From Petrosia ficiformis (Eukaryota; Porifera; Demospongiae; Haplosclerida; Petrosiidae), in NCBI GenBank assembly GCA_947044365.1, contig OX345649.1, positions 5,520,687 through 5,584,686 of the forward strand: DNA of 64,000 nucleotides, written 5' to 3'. The translations under genes were made by a program, and so were the position numbers. How positions within the stretch are numbered: position 1 is the first letter of the stretch; every line of letters starts with the position of its first letter. Below, one piece after another: positions 37,303 through 48,600 of this stretch. Under the pieces are notes generated by a model. It was not told the DNA's origin, did not search any database, and was given only the letters and a program-made list of their open reading frames with translations.

Positions 37303-37722
37303 ATGGCTGAATATCAGCCACCATACATAAAACATGAAACTGAAACAAAAGAAAATATAAAGAACCCTGATGATGAGTCATCAAGAGAACATGTACATGT
37401 TGAACTTGTAAATGTACATGATGAAGAGAACTTAAAAACAACTGATTTAAAGACTTTTACTCAGACTGATGAGTTAAAGATTATGAAACCTCCTTTGGAC
37501 ATATTAGATCAGGAGGATGTAGTTTTATCATATCAACAACAAGCCACGGAAGAAACGGGAAATACCGAGCCATCTGAGTTGATATGTCCTCGTTTCAACT
37601 TACCAGTTATTAATAAAACCAATGAGATTGCCTTCCAAAGCAACTCTATTCACTCACTAACATCCCAACTAAGTGATGAGATGGATATATGTAATAAACC
37701 ACATGTCTTTGTCACAGTGTAG
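37303..37722 (+). CDS. Unrecognised short acidic protein of the orphan cluster
   Basis: 139 residues in one exon, preceded by a splice acceptor two bases before the ATG, so a non-coding first exon upstream is likely. There is no recognised domain. Part of the coding sequence (EHVHVELVNVHDEEN) is encoded by the ACATGTACATG repeat that otherwise fills introns, suggesting that repeat DNA became coding. AATAAA follows the stop at 37751. It lies between two promoter-like modules and has the same orientation as its neighbours. Expression is plausible but unproven. Confidence 0.5.
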   Translation: MAEYQPPYIKHETETKENIKNPDDESSREHVHVELVNVHDEENLKTTDLKTFTQTDELKIMKPPLDILDQEDVVLSYQQQATEETGNTEPSELICPRFNLPVINKTNEIAFQSNSIHSLTSQLSDEMDICNKPHVFVTV

Positions 37723-38252
37723 TGAAACTCATTTCAGTTATATATGAACGAATAAAAAAGAAGACATCTCTGAAGACAGCTTTGTATGTATCCAGCAACT
37801 CGATGATGTAAACATCACACACCAGAAAAATGAAAATAATCTCTCTCCAGACTTAATAAAAAAATATGAACATCGCAGATGCATCTGTAACTGTTGTTGT
37901 CTATATTTGTAGACATTGTTGTCATTATATTTACATGCTATAGTACGTATGCACATTAACTAGCACATTATGTATGTTATGTACATTTGCACTAGTACTT
38001 TGCTGTTCTGCTCCCAAAGCTAAAGTTACATTCATATTTTATTCTATATTGTGTGTATATATGTTATCTGCTAGCAGCAACTAAAACAAAACAAATAATG
38101 TTTTTGTAGTGTGTTTATAAATACATTCTTTATTTAATTACGTATTTCATGTCACATGTCAAGAGTTTTACGTAATATACACTGTAGTGTATAACATCGT
38201 AATTTAATTAGCATAATTAATACTATTTATAGTAACTAAGTATGAAGGTAAT

Positions 38253-38470
38253 AATGACATAATCAGACAAGGCAATTTTGAGAAAGCCTTCTTCTTTGTC
38301 TCCCTATATACTAAGGTATATACATGTAATTTTGTTGTTAATTGTACATTAGATTATTTCCATTTTGTCTAAACTTCATTCCTTTCTATAATTATACCGA
38401 TATTGGTTACTATATTACATTGGGTAAGAAGCTTTTTAAAGCTAATTACTACCTAGTATTTACTATCCAC
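38253..38470 (+). promoter_or_regulatory. Promoter/first-exon module ahead of the 38.7 kb gene copy
   Basis: AATGACATAATCAG is followed by CCTATATACTAAG|GTATAT, a splice donor with the exon ending at 38315, then TTCCATTTTGTCTAAACTTC. The whole block returns at 40118-40345 with over nine in ten bases alike by eye (ACTAAGGTATATACATGTAA shared). Confidence 0.5.
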
Positions 38471-38710
38471 ATTCCTAAAAATTAGCATTTAAAATTTAAT
38501 TTAGAAATACAATGTTGTTTGTCATTATAAATACAACCCTTTTTTGGTTTACATGTATAATCAAAACTTTAGGTTAGATTGTCTTATATACTATACCTAT
38601 GGTATGTTGTATTATAAATTATTTCATGTTGGATACATAGAAAGTCATGAAATTTTGAAAGATGAGGTTGTACATGTATATTCATATGTAGGTTCAACAC
38701 ACTCTATTAT

Positions 38711-39118
38711 GATGGCTGACCTGACTGAGGCATATGTATGGTTTCTGATATTTATTTGGTCATTATTAGTTTATGGAAGATTTGCATTTGCAAAACAAAA
38801 TGTCCTACCAAACCAGTTCTACAAACTGTAAAATGTAAACAAACGACTAATAACAACTTTTATGGTTGTTATAGCTGGTTTATCAACTATTTTGAAACTT
38901 ACAATCTCTTGTTGGTGTATCATGCAATTGAAAACTGGATCAGGTCTCACTGTATAGCTTCCTTTTGCATAAGGCGTCACAAAATACTACCTCATGACAA
39001 TCGCCAAATATCTGATCGTTTATTGAGGTATCGTATGTTTAAAGATTGGATCAAGACTCATTCAATTGATAAACTGGTTTCATATTTGACAAGTCATGAC
39101 GAAATTCTACCCCGTTAA
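38711..39118 (+). pseudogene. Decayed duplicate of the 44.2 kb orphan gene
   Basis: The ATG at 38711 (ATGGCTGACCTGACTGAG) aligns with the start of the gene at 44230, but the matching downstream protein (YNLLLVYHAIENWIRSHC, then MFKDWIKTHSIDKLV) is in a different frame. The copy has therefore suffered a frameshift, unless translation starts at the in-frame ATG at 38738. The 3' half keeps two copies of the DWIKSHCIDKLAS-type unit seen intact at 44553-44750. The stop TAA at 39116 overlaps AATAAA. The block is followed by a broken trichoplein last exon, showing that it was copied from the 44-46 kb locus. Confidence 0.6.
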
Positions 39119-39283
39119 ATAAATCGCTAAACTTCCAATCTGCTGACTTATTGTAGATAAACATGCATACATATCATTGATTGGGTTCTCAGTTAGAGAT
39201 ATATAATCATTATTATTATATACAGTGTACATGTAGTTGTACAGTATAGTGTATATTATACAAATAATAATAACATACATTAT

Positions 39284-39359
39284 TCAGTACCAGGCATATT
39301 ATGGAGGCCTTGCTCTTCCATGATATTGAAACTGATAAGGTCTTGCTGTCATTCTGGCC
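39284..39359 (-). pseudogene. Trichoplein last-exon fragment (copied with its neighbour)
   Basis: On the minus strand this matches the true trichoplein last exon at 45668-45785 (ARMTARPYEFQYYGRVRPP), with changes to RMTARPYQFQYHGRARPP followed by a premature TAA at 39299-39301 where the real gene has a Gln codon. Similarity ends near 39360. It is a non-functional by-product of the segmental duplication. Confidence 0.8.
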
Positions 39360-39518
39360 AATCAAGTCTGTCCCTCATCATTTAGGGCACTAAAGATGTT
39401 CAGGTATTCTAAAAGTATTGACCGCGATTTTTTTTTGCATGACAGACTGACTGACTGACTGACAGATGGACACAACCAATCACTTAACTCCTTGTGCAGC
39501 ATAGTGCATGTAAAATTA

Positions 39519-39809
39519 ATGAATGCACCGATGGTGCAGAACTCTTGCTACTAGTGTGATTCGAAAACAAGCACTCCAACTTATCATTCACAGAAATAAC
39601 TGGAGACAATACTACTATATTATATAAATACATGTACATGTATATGTGTGTGTGTGTTAGATCTTAGTATGTACTGTGCCAACAAGAACCTTCACGTGTA
39701 TTAACTTATCATTTCTTGAATAACACCCATGAAATGAAGTAGACAGTGAGTGTTATGACAGAAAGCTTAGACTCATTGCTAATGTAGTAGCGACCACTAC
39801 CTAAACTTT
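39519..39809 (+). repeat. Dispersed repeat R, copy 2
   Basis: It matches 34080-34373 over about 290 bp in the same direction. A short CTGA run precedes it near 39447. No coding potential is seen. Confidence 0.7.
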
Positions 39810-40117
39810 TGCCAAAAATTTACAATATGAGTTATCAATTAACTAACCAACCTGCTAGAATGGGACTCGCTCAGGTGAAGACCAAGTATAGATGGTTACT
39901 ACTTTAAAATAGTACAGCATAATTATTATCATGATGTGCATTTATAGGCTGAATTCTAGGGCACAATCTCCATGTACAACATACACATGTATATTGTATT
40001 ATAAGCTATGCCATTATACCCAGGTAACTGATTATAGCATCCACTTATGACACCATATATACATGTAATATGTACATGTACATGTATGGAAGTATCTAAT
40101 TATAGTATGCCATGGTA

Positions 40118-40345
40118 ATAATGACGTAATTATAGTTGCTGTAATAATGACTAGTCATCATTTCATAGTGACAAGACAGTTCGAAGAAAAGTTGTCTCCC
40201 ATATACTAAGGTATATACATGTAATTTTGTGGTTAATTGCACATTAGCTTATTTCCATTTTGTCTAAACTTCACTCCTTTCTATAATTATACTGGTATTG
40301 GATACTATATTACATTGGGCGTGAAGCTTTTTTAAGCTAATTATA
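40118..40345 (+). promoter_or_regulatory. Promoter/first-exon module ahead of the 41.2 kb gene
   Basis: TAATAATGACGTAAT at 40116-40130 is followed by a donor with the exon ending at 40210 (CATATACTAAG|GTATAT) and by the same downstream block as at 38253-38470. The probable acceptor for the next exon is CCCTACAG at 41199, just before the coding start at 41207. Confidence 0.5.
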
Positions 40346-41206
40346 AAAGTTTGTACAATCTTTCCAAGAAAAAATAAACAAAAACCTTTAGAGCCTGTTA
40401 CATTTGTAAACATGGATAAAAAGTCTGATGTGCTCTCTGTACTAATATATGTACATTATATTGTGACAATGAATAGTTCATTAAAGTAAGGATCAACAAC
40501 CACACGCACACATATAGCTAATTAACGTTTTAAATATTACTAATTTATACCACACCCTCTTAACAATTAGTGTTTATAGCTTGTTGCTACTAATAAGTCC
40601 AACCCTTTCTGGTTTATAGTCAAAACTATACACACTTCAGGTTACACTGTACATATCATACTATACTGACAATATATAAATTTATCGTCACGTGACTTCT
40701 TTAAAAGATTCAGAGTTTCGTGTGTGTTGTTTAGCGGACAAACAAACATTTAAAAAGGTATGTATAACACACACACACAATGTGAATTGTTCATACATTG
40801 TATCTTTACATATAGGTGGATATTGTATCACAAGATATACATTTATAATACCTAACTTGGAGATATTAAGTCAAGTGCTATCAATTTTGGGGTAAGTGGA
40901 AAGTTGTGCTTTGCTTACATTAAATATTGATTTGATGTAGGTGTACATTTGTGGCTCAAAACCATCCATCCAACCACCATTCACATAGACTAATTAACAA
41001 GCTGAGCTATATTGTACTATCAGCTTCTGTGTAGAAGACTAATCTTTAGAAAGGTGTGTGAGTTTCAGTTAACTGAACTACATGTAAAATGAAATGTAGT
41101 GCACTTTTAGATGGTTAACTTAAAACTCTAGCATGACTATAATATCTTTCAGTTCTATTATAACTACATCTACATTCATTAGACGTTAGGGAGCCCTACA
41201 GATGAG

Positions 41207-41746
41207 ATGGGTGACCCTAACAATAACCAACAATCAACACCTCCACAAAAAAAGAAACGCCGAGTTTGGGATGTGTCTATATCTCAAGAAGTAGAAGATA
41301 CTCAAACAAATACAACTAGGACAGCTGATTATGATTATGAAGATATTCCAAAACTTGTAAAGCAGGATATAAAAAAAGACAAGCAAACTATTAAAAAAGA
41401 GAGACTACATGTAGATACTAAACAAGAAAAAGATGTTTATCGTGGAGAGCTTGTTTATAGAAGCAATCTTCATAATTGTAAAATAATTTTGGAACATCCC
41501 CTGTACCAACATGTATTAGAAAACAATGTGTTTGAGTACCTCATACCAGCTGTCACAGAGTCTGAATATGGGAAATTATCAGAGTCTGTTCTCTGTTACA
41601 ATAGCATGTCTATGTATGAAGGTACAACATCAACTATGATGCCTAGTTCTATTTGTGATGAACTCAATGAGCTGACACAACCAGAAGGTTACCCGACTCA
41701 CTTAGCATCAGCTGATTTATCTAACTATGAAAATGCACATTCATAG
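41207..41746 (+). CDS. Unrecognised orphan protein, family C copy 1
   Basis: 179 residues in one coding exon. It begins MGDPNNNQQ and has a basic PQKKKRRVW that could be a nuclear signal, a Lys/Asp-rich middle, then a Tyr/Ser-rich part with EYLIPAVTESEYG. It ends EGYPTHLASADLSNYENAHS, which matches the end of the gene at 42933 (YGYPSHLIPADVSDYDNTCN). The two are therefore paralogues despite low overall identity. AATAAA lies about 140 bp downstream. No domain of known function is seen. Confidence 0.6.
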   Translation: MGDPNNNQQSTPPQKKKRRVWDVSISQEVEDTQTNTTRTADYDYEDIPKLVKQDIKKDKQTIKKERLHVDTKQEKDVYRGELVYRSNLHNCKIILEHPLYQHVLENNVFEYLIPAVTESEYGKLSESVLCYNSMSMYEGTTSTMMPSSICDELNELTQPEGYPTHLASADLSNYENAHS

Positions 41747-42932
41747 TTTTTTTAATGCGAATTAGTTTCTTTGATTCTTTCTACAAGTATCCTCTATGGG
41801 GCAATGGATTGTGCCAATACCAAACACCACCTAACAACATCTACATTTTTACGAGTTGAAATATTTTTCTAAAAAACAAACTTTTTAATAAAAAACTCCA
41901 ATACATGTATATTGTATAAAGTGTATAATTATTAATTATAATATCATTTATATTACCATAGTGGTTAATTGTTTAGTGATACACATGTACATGTACTATA
42001 TACTATTGTAATTATTAATTATTGTGATACAACATTTATGAAAGTCAAGTCACATGATCCAATCTACATGACGATGCAACACGTTCTCATCATGTGACAA
42101 TTCTGGGAATTGCAAATTGTTAAATAAACAACATCCCATAAAGGTGGGCAACACTTTAATTATACTTCAATGTATAATCACCACATGCCCCAACCCCCAA
42201 AGTATAAATACGTTAGTATAGTGGATCATGTGATGATACAATGGTCAATTGGTCATGTGATGATGATAGAACGATCATGTGATCTGTGATTTACCGTGTC
42301 TCATTTTAAGTTTATATACAACTTTAGCACATGTATATTGAAGGTAAGTATATATATAGTATATTATCACATAGAAAATATAAAATATGTTTTTATTGTG
42401 AGTTTGATGTTTGTAGAACAAAGAAATTAGATCTGAGAAAGCAACTTATAAGAGAAAAGAAGTATATACCTGCTGGAAAGCAGTTTACTATTCCATAACT
42501 ACCAGACAGAAGCAGTGTTAGTACATGAAGCTTGTACATTATACAGTGTCAGATTGTAGGGTAGTTTCAATATACATAATGGATTTAAGATTAAAATTAT
42601 ACTATATGACTATGTATGTACTCAAAGTCAACAGATACATGTATACATGTACATCAACAGATACACATCTACAAGCAAGGGTTGATTTCAAAATTCCTGC
42701 CACTTTGTAGTGCTTCAGGTAAGTAAAGTTGATATCTCCGGGACTAACAAGCATTATTTCTTGTATGTATAAAATTACACAATGCAATTATTGTTTAGTT
42801 TTAACTTTTAACACAAATACTTTTTGAGTTTTGAAACATAATGTGCAAATTATGTAAGCATGAACTTTTTATTCAATAAGGAAAAGCATGAAGTAAATTT
42901 TGTATAATAATTATTTTCTTTTGCTAGGAATA
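41747..42932. other. Non-coding interval with CATGTGA motifs and a possible orphan exon
   Basis: It holds several TCACATGA/TCATGTGA words (42050-42300), a possible first exon ending at 42344 (ATTGAAG|GTAAGT) and, after an acceptor at 42416, an open stretch ending TAA at 42498 that could encode LIREKKYIPAGKQFTIP. I cannot connect that stretch to a gene. The rest is AT-rich with no evident features. Confidence 0.35.
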
Positions 42933-43550
42933 ATGGGCAATCGTAACAGTAAACAGCAACATCAAAAATTGAAAGAACCAGATTATAAACATGTTGAGCC
43001 TGAAGAGGAATGTAATGAACTTAGGAATGAATCAACCAGAAGAGCTGATGATCAAGCAGTTGGTACTGAAATGGTTTCTTGTTGCAATAAGCAGCTCAAA
43101 AAATGGCGAACATGTGAAGTTGCTTTACAAACAGATAGTCAGCTGATACCTGCTAGAGTAGCAATACTTGAAGAACTTGTTTGCAAATGTAATCTTGAAA
43201 CAAAAGGGAACAACATATTTGCCATTTTAGAGCGTGGATACAATGAGGCTGGTTTATGTAGGAAGCAATTTGACAAATGGCAGACACAGGAAATTGTTCT
43301 CAAAAGAGGTAGTGTATTGATACCAGCACAACTATCTGTTCCAACAGAACGTGTTTGCACAAGTGAGCACGAGTTTGAATACATTACACATGCTTCTCTG
43401 GAGTCTGAATTTGATAGTTCCTCCAAATCTCATTTTTGTTGTAAAAATTTCACCGAAAGGCCAACATATGAAATCGTTATAAAATCTTATGGTTACCCGA
43501 GTCACTTGATACCAGCTGATGTATCTGACTATGATAATACATGTAATTGA
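42933..43550 (+). CDS. Unrecognised orphan protein with triple internal repeat, family C copy 2
   Basis: About 205 residues from the ATG at 42933, directly after a splice acceptor (TTTTGCTAG|GAATA). An in-frame ATG at 42900 lies on the intron side of that acceptor. The N-terminus MGNRNSKQQ fits the N-myristoylation pattern (Gly2, Ser6), so membrane attachment is possible. Three units of about 60 residues follow, each with a C-K-F-KW-T-EIVL-S-LIPA theme (KKWRTCEVALQTDSQLIPA, DKWQTQEIVLKRGSVLIPA, ERPTYEIVIKSYGYPSHLIP). The C-terminus matches the gene at 41207. Cys-rich spots (CCNKQ, FCCKN) begin each unit. The function is unknown. Confidence 0.6.
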   Translation: MGNRNSKQQHQKLKEPDYKHVEPEEECNELRNESTRRADDQAVGTEMVSCCNKQLKKWRTCEVALQTDSQLIPARVAILEELVCKCNLETKGNNIFAILERGYNEAGLCRKQFDKWQTQEIVLKRGSVLIPAQLSVPTERVCTSEHEFEYITHASLESEFDSSSKSHFCCKNFTERPTYEIVIKSYGYPSHLIPADVSDYDNTCN

Positions 43551-43799
43551 TGTCAATGTATTCCCCCAAACTGAACATATACATGTATGTACCTATTCAA
43601 TTCAAATACATATCAATTTCAAATTCATGTAGAATAATAATTATTATATATTATTATGGTACATGTACATATACAAATACCTAATTGCTCCAATTACATG
43701 TAACTCTACTTCCATAATTTATGTACTTTTTTTGTAAAGTTTCTTTCCTCGAAAAATCAAAAATATAATTAGTACAAAAAATGGGTGTGTCAATTTAAT

Positions 43800-43869
43800 C
43801 ACGTGCTTGTGAGATAATTGAAGAAGGAGCGTGAGCTGGTGAGGCATCGGCAGTCAGGTTTTTATTGTG
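43800..43869 (+). promoter_or_regulatory. Probable non-coding first exon of the 44.2 kb gene
   Basis: CACGTGCTTGTGAGATAATT opens a less AT-rich stretch that ends in a good donor, TTATTGTG|GTAAGTAAG. A matching acceptor (CACATGTAG) lies just before the coding start at 44230. The promoter would be at the CACGTG. Confidence 0.35.
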
Positions 43870-44229
43870 GTAAGTAAGTTTACTTTAAATGGTTAACAAG
43901 CCTATCCCTCTCAATTGTTACTAATAACTTCATTAGGAAGTCTATATTATGGTATTGCATAGAGGGAAATATCACATACCATTAAACATGCTCATTAGCT
44001 AGTAATGGCTTAAGTTGGTATATAGAACATGTATATACATGTATATAATTATATTATATAGCATATTTGTAAGTATACAGTAAGCCCTAGCATATCAAGA
44101 GAGAAAATATACACTGTATCACATCAAGCCTATAACTTCACAGAATATTATTAAATTTAAAAATTTGATGTCACATGTACATGTATATTCACATGTAGAT
44201 TCAAGAGAGAAATATCACACTCAATTATA

Positions 44230-45000
44230 ATGCAAGCTGATTGGAAATCATATCTGAATAAGGTATGTGTGTACTCTCAGATACTTCTACCATTGCTCAT
44301 TAATTTATGGATAACTTTAAAACAATCCATTCGCGTATGTTCTCAGTTAATTCTTACGATGTTCATTGATTTATGGAAAACTTCAAAGCAATGCATTCGC
44401 ACAACAAAATCTCATTTTAACACTACCGAACCAGTTCTACCAACTGACAAACGTGGACAAATGATTAATAAATACTTTTATGATTGTTACAGCTGTTCAA
44501 TGAGCCGATTCAATACATTTGATCTCTTGTTGGTGTATCATAAGCTTATAGATTGGATTAAGTCTCACTGCATAGATAAACTAGCTTCGTTTTGGACAAG
44601 GCGTCATGAAATACTACCTCTTCACGTAAATGGCAATAGTTTCCAAGTTTCCAATCTGTTGCGTAAGTTTAAAGACTGGATTAAGTCTCACTGTATAGAT
44701 AAACTAGCTTCCGTTTGGACAAGGCGTCATGAAACACTACCTCTGCACAATAATAATGCAAGGGAAAGGTTAGCACAACCGCTCAAAATGACAGAAAAGT
44801 GTGGAAGACATGATTGGGAAAAAACATATTATTATGATGAAACAGGTATTGGAAGCAAGAGTATATGGAGTCAGGGAAGCGTTGTTAATGAAGTCAATGA
44901 ATTAGTGACCAACAAAATGGAAAACCTTCGATATGATGATGACATGACATATTTGAGTCCTACTAATACGCCTCCACAATCGCCTGGTGGTATGTACTAG
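44230..45000 (+). CDS. Unrecognised repeat protein of the orphan cluster, intact copy
   Basis: 256 residues in one exon. The N-terminal part has two hydrophobic-helical units of about 22 residues (LLPLLINLWITLKQSIRVCS and LILTMFIDLWKTSKQCIR). The middle holds two near-identical units of about 41 residues with a 123-bp period (DWIKSHCIDKLASFWTRRHE, then ILPLH; and again with SVWTRRHET). The C-terminal third is acidic and Tyr-rich, ending TNTPPQSPGGMY. No family is recognised. A broken paralogue lies at 38711-39118. The near-identical repeat DNA suggests recent internal duplication or gene conversion. Confidence 0.6.
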   Translation: MQADWKSYLNKVCVYSQILLPLLINLWITLKQSIRVCSQLILTMFIDLWKTSKQCIRTTKSHFNTTEPVLPTDKRGQMINKYFYDCYSCSMSRFNTFDLLLVYHKLIDWIKSHCIDKLASFWTRRHEILPLHVNGNSFQVSNLLRKFKDWIKSHCIDKLASVWTRRHETLPLHNNNARERLAQPLKMTEKCGRHDWEKTYYYDETGIGSKSIWSQGSVVNEVNELVTNKMENLRYDDDMTYLSPTNTPPQSPGGMY

Positions 45001-45667
45001 TACTCTAGGCCCCACAATGTACATGTACAGTACATAGATCATGCATATATAAACATAACTCAATAATAACTCAGTATAATAACATTGTTATATCTATTTG
45101 TCATTTATCACACATATTTCAATTGTCATATACATGTATATAATCATTATAAATATGTAACTGCAATTTTGTACATGTACATGTAGTTGTGTACTACATG
45201 TACATGTATGTTTGGCGTCTCTCGTATCATTTATCATTGTATTTATCATTGCTCTTTATTGTACCATATGTACTTATATGTTACTATACATGTGAAATAG
45301 GTTACTAGTATTATGATTTTAAGGATTACCACAATCTTCAAATTATTTCATCATCATCATTATAATGATGATGATGCAATAGTAATTTGAAGACATGGCA
45401 TTCCTTGATATAATGCAGGTACTAGTAGTCTATTACATGTAGTATAATACATGTATATACATATACTCCATTCTAATATATACATGTATAATATTATATG
45501 TACATATCATTAATATGAAAAGATTTTGTTTGACAAAATAATCGTAGTACATTCACTACATTGTATAATACAAAATATATTTCATAGCTATTGATTGGGT
45601 TCTCAGTCAGAGATATATTATATACATCTAGTTATATATAGTTAATAATTATTATTAACATACATAT
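45001..45667. other. Non-coding interval between the orphan cluster and trichoplein
   Basis: It contains ACATGTAC repeats and a perfect hairpin (TCATCATCATCATTATAATG and its complement) near 45349-45375 inside a wider inverted repeat with CTTCAAATTA/TAATTTGAAG. The TTGATTGGGTTCTCAGT block at about 45592 is shared with about 39178. No gene is seen. Confidence 0.5.
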
Positions 45668-48600
45668 TCAGTACCAGGCATATTGTGGAGGCCTCACTCT
45701 TCCATAATATTGGAACTCATAAGGTCTTGCTGTCATTCTGGCTTGCTCTTGTCGAATCATTTCTTCATGCTCTTTTTCAGCTAATCTGTGTTTTTGTAAT
45801 TATTAATAATTATATTTACTGTGCAATAATGATTACATATAATTATACTAATACAACCATTCATACACAGTCAGTCATTTTTACCTTTCTTGTTCTATTT
45901 CCCACTCCTGCTGTAACTTCATTTCTTCTTCTTTTCTTCTTCTCTCCGTTATCTGTGAAACAAGAGAGTATGTATCTCTAATTCATTGAGCTTAATTCTG
46001 ATAAATAGAACTTTTCAAGCAAGAATCCTCTTCAGGTTTACTGCTATTACTGCACAGGAACTTTATATAGCACAGTCTGAATTGTTGGAAGTACATGTAC
46101 CAGGTTAAAAATATAGTACAAAGTATAATTACATTGATACTTTTTTAACACAGTAGATATACATATGAGATTTTAACTTCTAAAGGATTGTGTTTATAGA
46201 TAGATGATGTTGCAACAAATATTGCAAGTCATGCAACCATTTATAGACATACATGTAAATATAATTAATGTTATGAATATAGTACAGCATTATTAACACT
46301 TGGAAGCCATGATGATAGAGATCAACTCACTTGTGATTTTAATTCTTTAAATTTTGTTTTTTCAAGATTTTCTTTCTCTCTATTCTCTCTCGCAGTGAGT
46401 TGATTTGATATTTCAATATCTATTAACAATTTTTCTCTCTCCTCAATTGATTCTTGTTGACGTATCTTTAGATTCTCAAGTCTCTCATTAAGTTGATGTT
46501 GTCTTTCAGCTAAAACATCAGCCATAAGAGATTCACGTGCTTCTTTTTCTCTTTGCCATTCTTGTTCTCGTTTACTCCACATCTTGGCGGCTTCTTCTCT
46601 TTAAACATGTAAAAAAGATCGTGTGATCTATTATTACTTGACTAACACGTCATGATCATGACCATATATGTGAAATCATTACGATATTCATATTTTATTA
46701 CTATATATATAATTATACTATAACTATGCATAATATACTATGTATAATTTGCGCATATACACCTCATTAAAAATTCAATTGATATTGTACACGGAAAATC
46801 AAGTGCTCAGTGAGTCATTCCAATTTTGTTTGTGTGTATTTGCAGTTACATGTTCTTTCATTAAAAAATACTTTTTTATGACCCGTATTACGGGCCATCT
46901 CTATGATTGCTTTCCCATGGGTTTAATGTACATGTACATTGTACATGTATGTTTATACATACACCTGTATATATATATAGTATTATATGTATATGTTTGT
47001 CACTAACACGAGTATGCATTGTATGTGTAGTTAAGGAAGTTGTGTCATTCTTGGGGGTCTGGTTAATTCATGGGTGTGGCACATAATAGAAGCTCATTCG
47101 AACTCTACAGACCAGCAGAAGATAGCTGTTTGTAGCTTTAGGTAGAAACTGAAACTAATAGCTGATCTAAGTGCAATATATTTCTAAAGTTCTACAAGAA
47201 CCTCTAAAAAGTAAGAAGAGTATATAATCAACTATAATAGGCTGTTGTGTTTCATACAAGAGAAACTCAACCATGACTACTGGACAGCAAAAAGCAATTA
47301 TAGGATGATAGGAATACTTTTTTCTCCATATATCTTGTTATTATTCTTGTTTGCATACCACTCTACTTTTACATGTACAAGTATTAGCTTTGGAGAACCC
47401 TGTTCTGATACATGTACATAAACAATGTATAAAGATGTACCTATATATCTGTATAAAGGATTAACCTTCATTATCAACGTACTGATATATTAAATCGAGC
47501 TGTAATTCACGTTCTTTTTCAAGAACTAACTGTTCCTCCATTACTTTCTTCATCCATATTGCATCAAATTGTTCCTTCTCTCTTCTTGCAGTAGCTAAAG
47601 CCTCTTCTTCTTTTTCCTTCTCTGCTAAATCTTCCAGGATCTTTAAATCAAGTTCCTTGATGGGAAACAAGAGATTAAAACTAACACATGTATATAAATT
47701 ATAATATATATATAAATAAAATTATAATATTATACATGCAATATAATTATATTTACATGTACATGTACATGTATGTGCATACATCCAAAGTAGTACTTAC
47801 GTACCAGTGCCTCTTGAATTTGTTTACATTTTCTTCTCAACTGAGCTTTAGCTTGTTTTACAAGTAATCGGCTGAAAGAAGGAAAGAATGATGATTCATA
47901 AATACATGTGCAGGTTTAAAAGGTGACAATATTGCCATATCAAACATTGCACAATATACTTTGTCATGATTCAAATTGCAGACATGGGCAAACACTTTAA
48001 ATACATTTTTTGGAGTGCTGTTAGGTGCTTTTAAGCACTAGTGCTTGCACTTAAGCGCTTTATACATGTAACTTTTAAGCAGATTATAAGTACTTTTGAG
48101 CACAAAGGCTTGAAGCCAGGAGTGTGGAAGTAGTGAGCCAACTGCCAGATATTTTGGCCTATTCTCACCACTCTTGTCCCGTTCCCAATATACTTTGTAA
48201 GTTTGTATGCAGCTCGGTTAAAATTTACTGGACATTGACTAGATTTATCAGACAATGTCCAGCATGACTGGCTGTTTCCACAGTATTACTTGAAGTGTTT
48301 TATAATCATAATTATTATAAATTTATAATGTTAATTAGTAAGCGTAAATTGTTTAGGTCTGAAAGGTGCAGACTTGCTGATGTTACATTTTTATGGCCCA
48401 TAGGGCCATCCCTTTCCACAGGGTTTAATCTATAATATATATTATGTTTGTGTCATTTGTGTGATTATGCATTGTATACGTAGTTAAGGAAGTTGCGTGA
48501 TTCAGGGGGGCTTAAGCTAGCTTGGTGAATTAATGGGCGTGGCACATAAAAGAACACGCGTTTGAGCTGCAGACCAGCCAGGAAGATTAAAGAATGTAAA

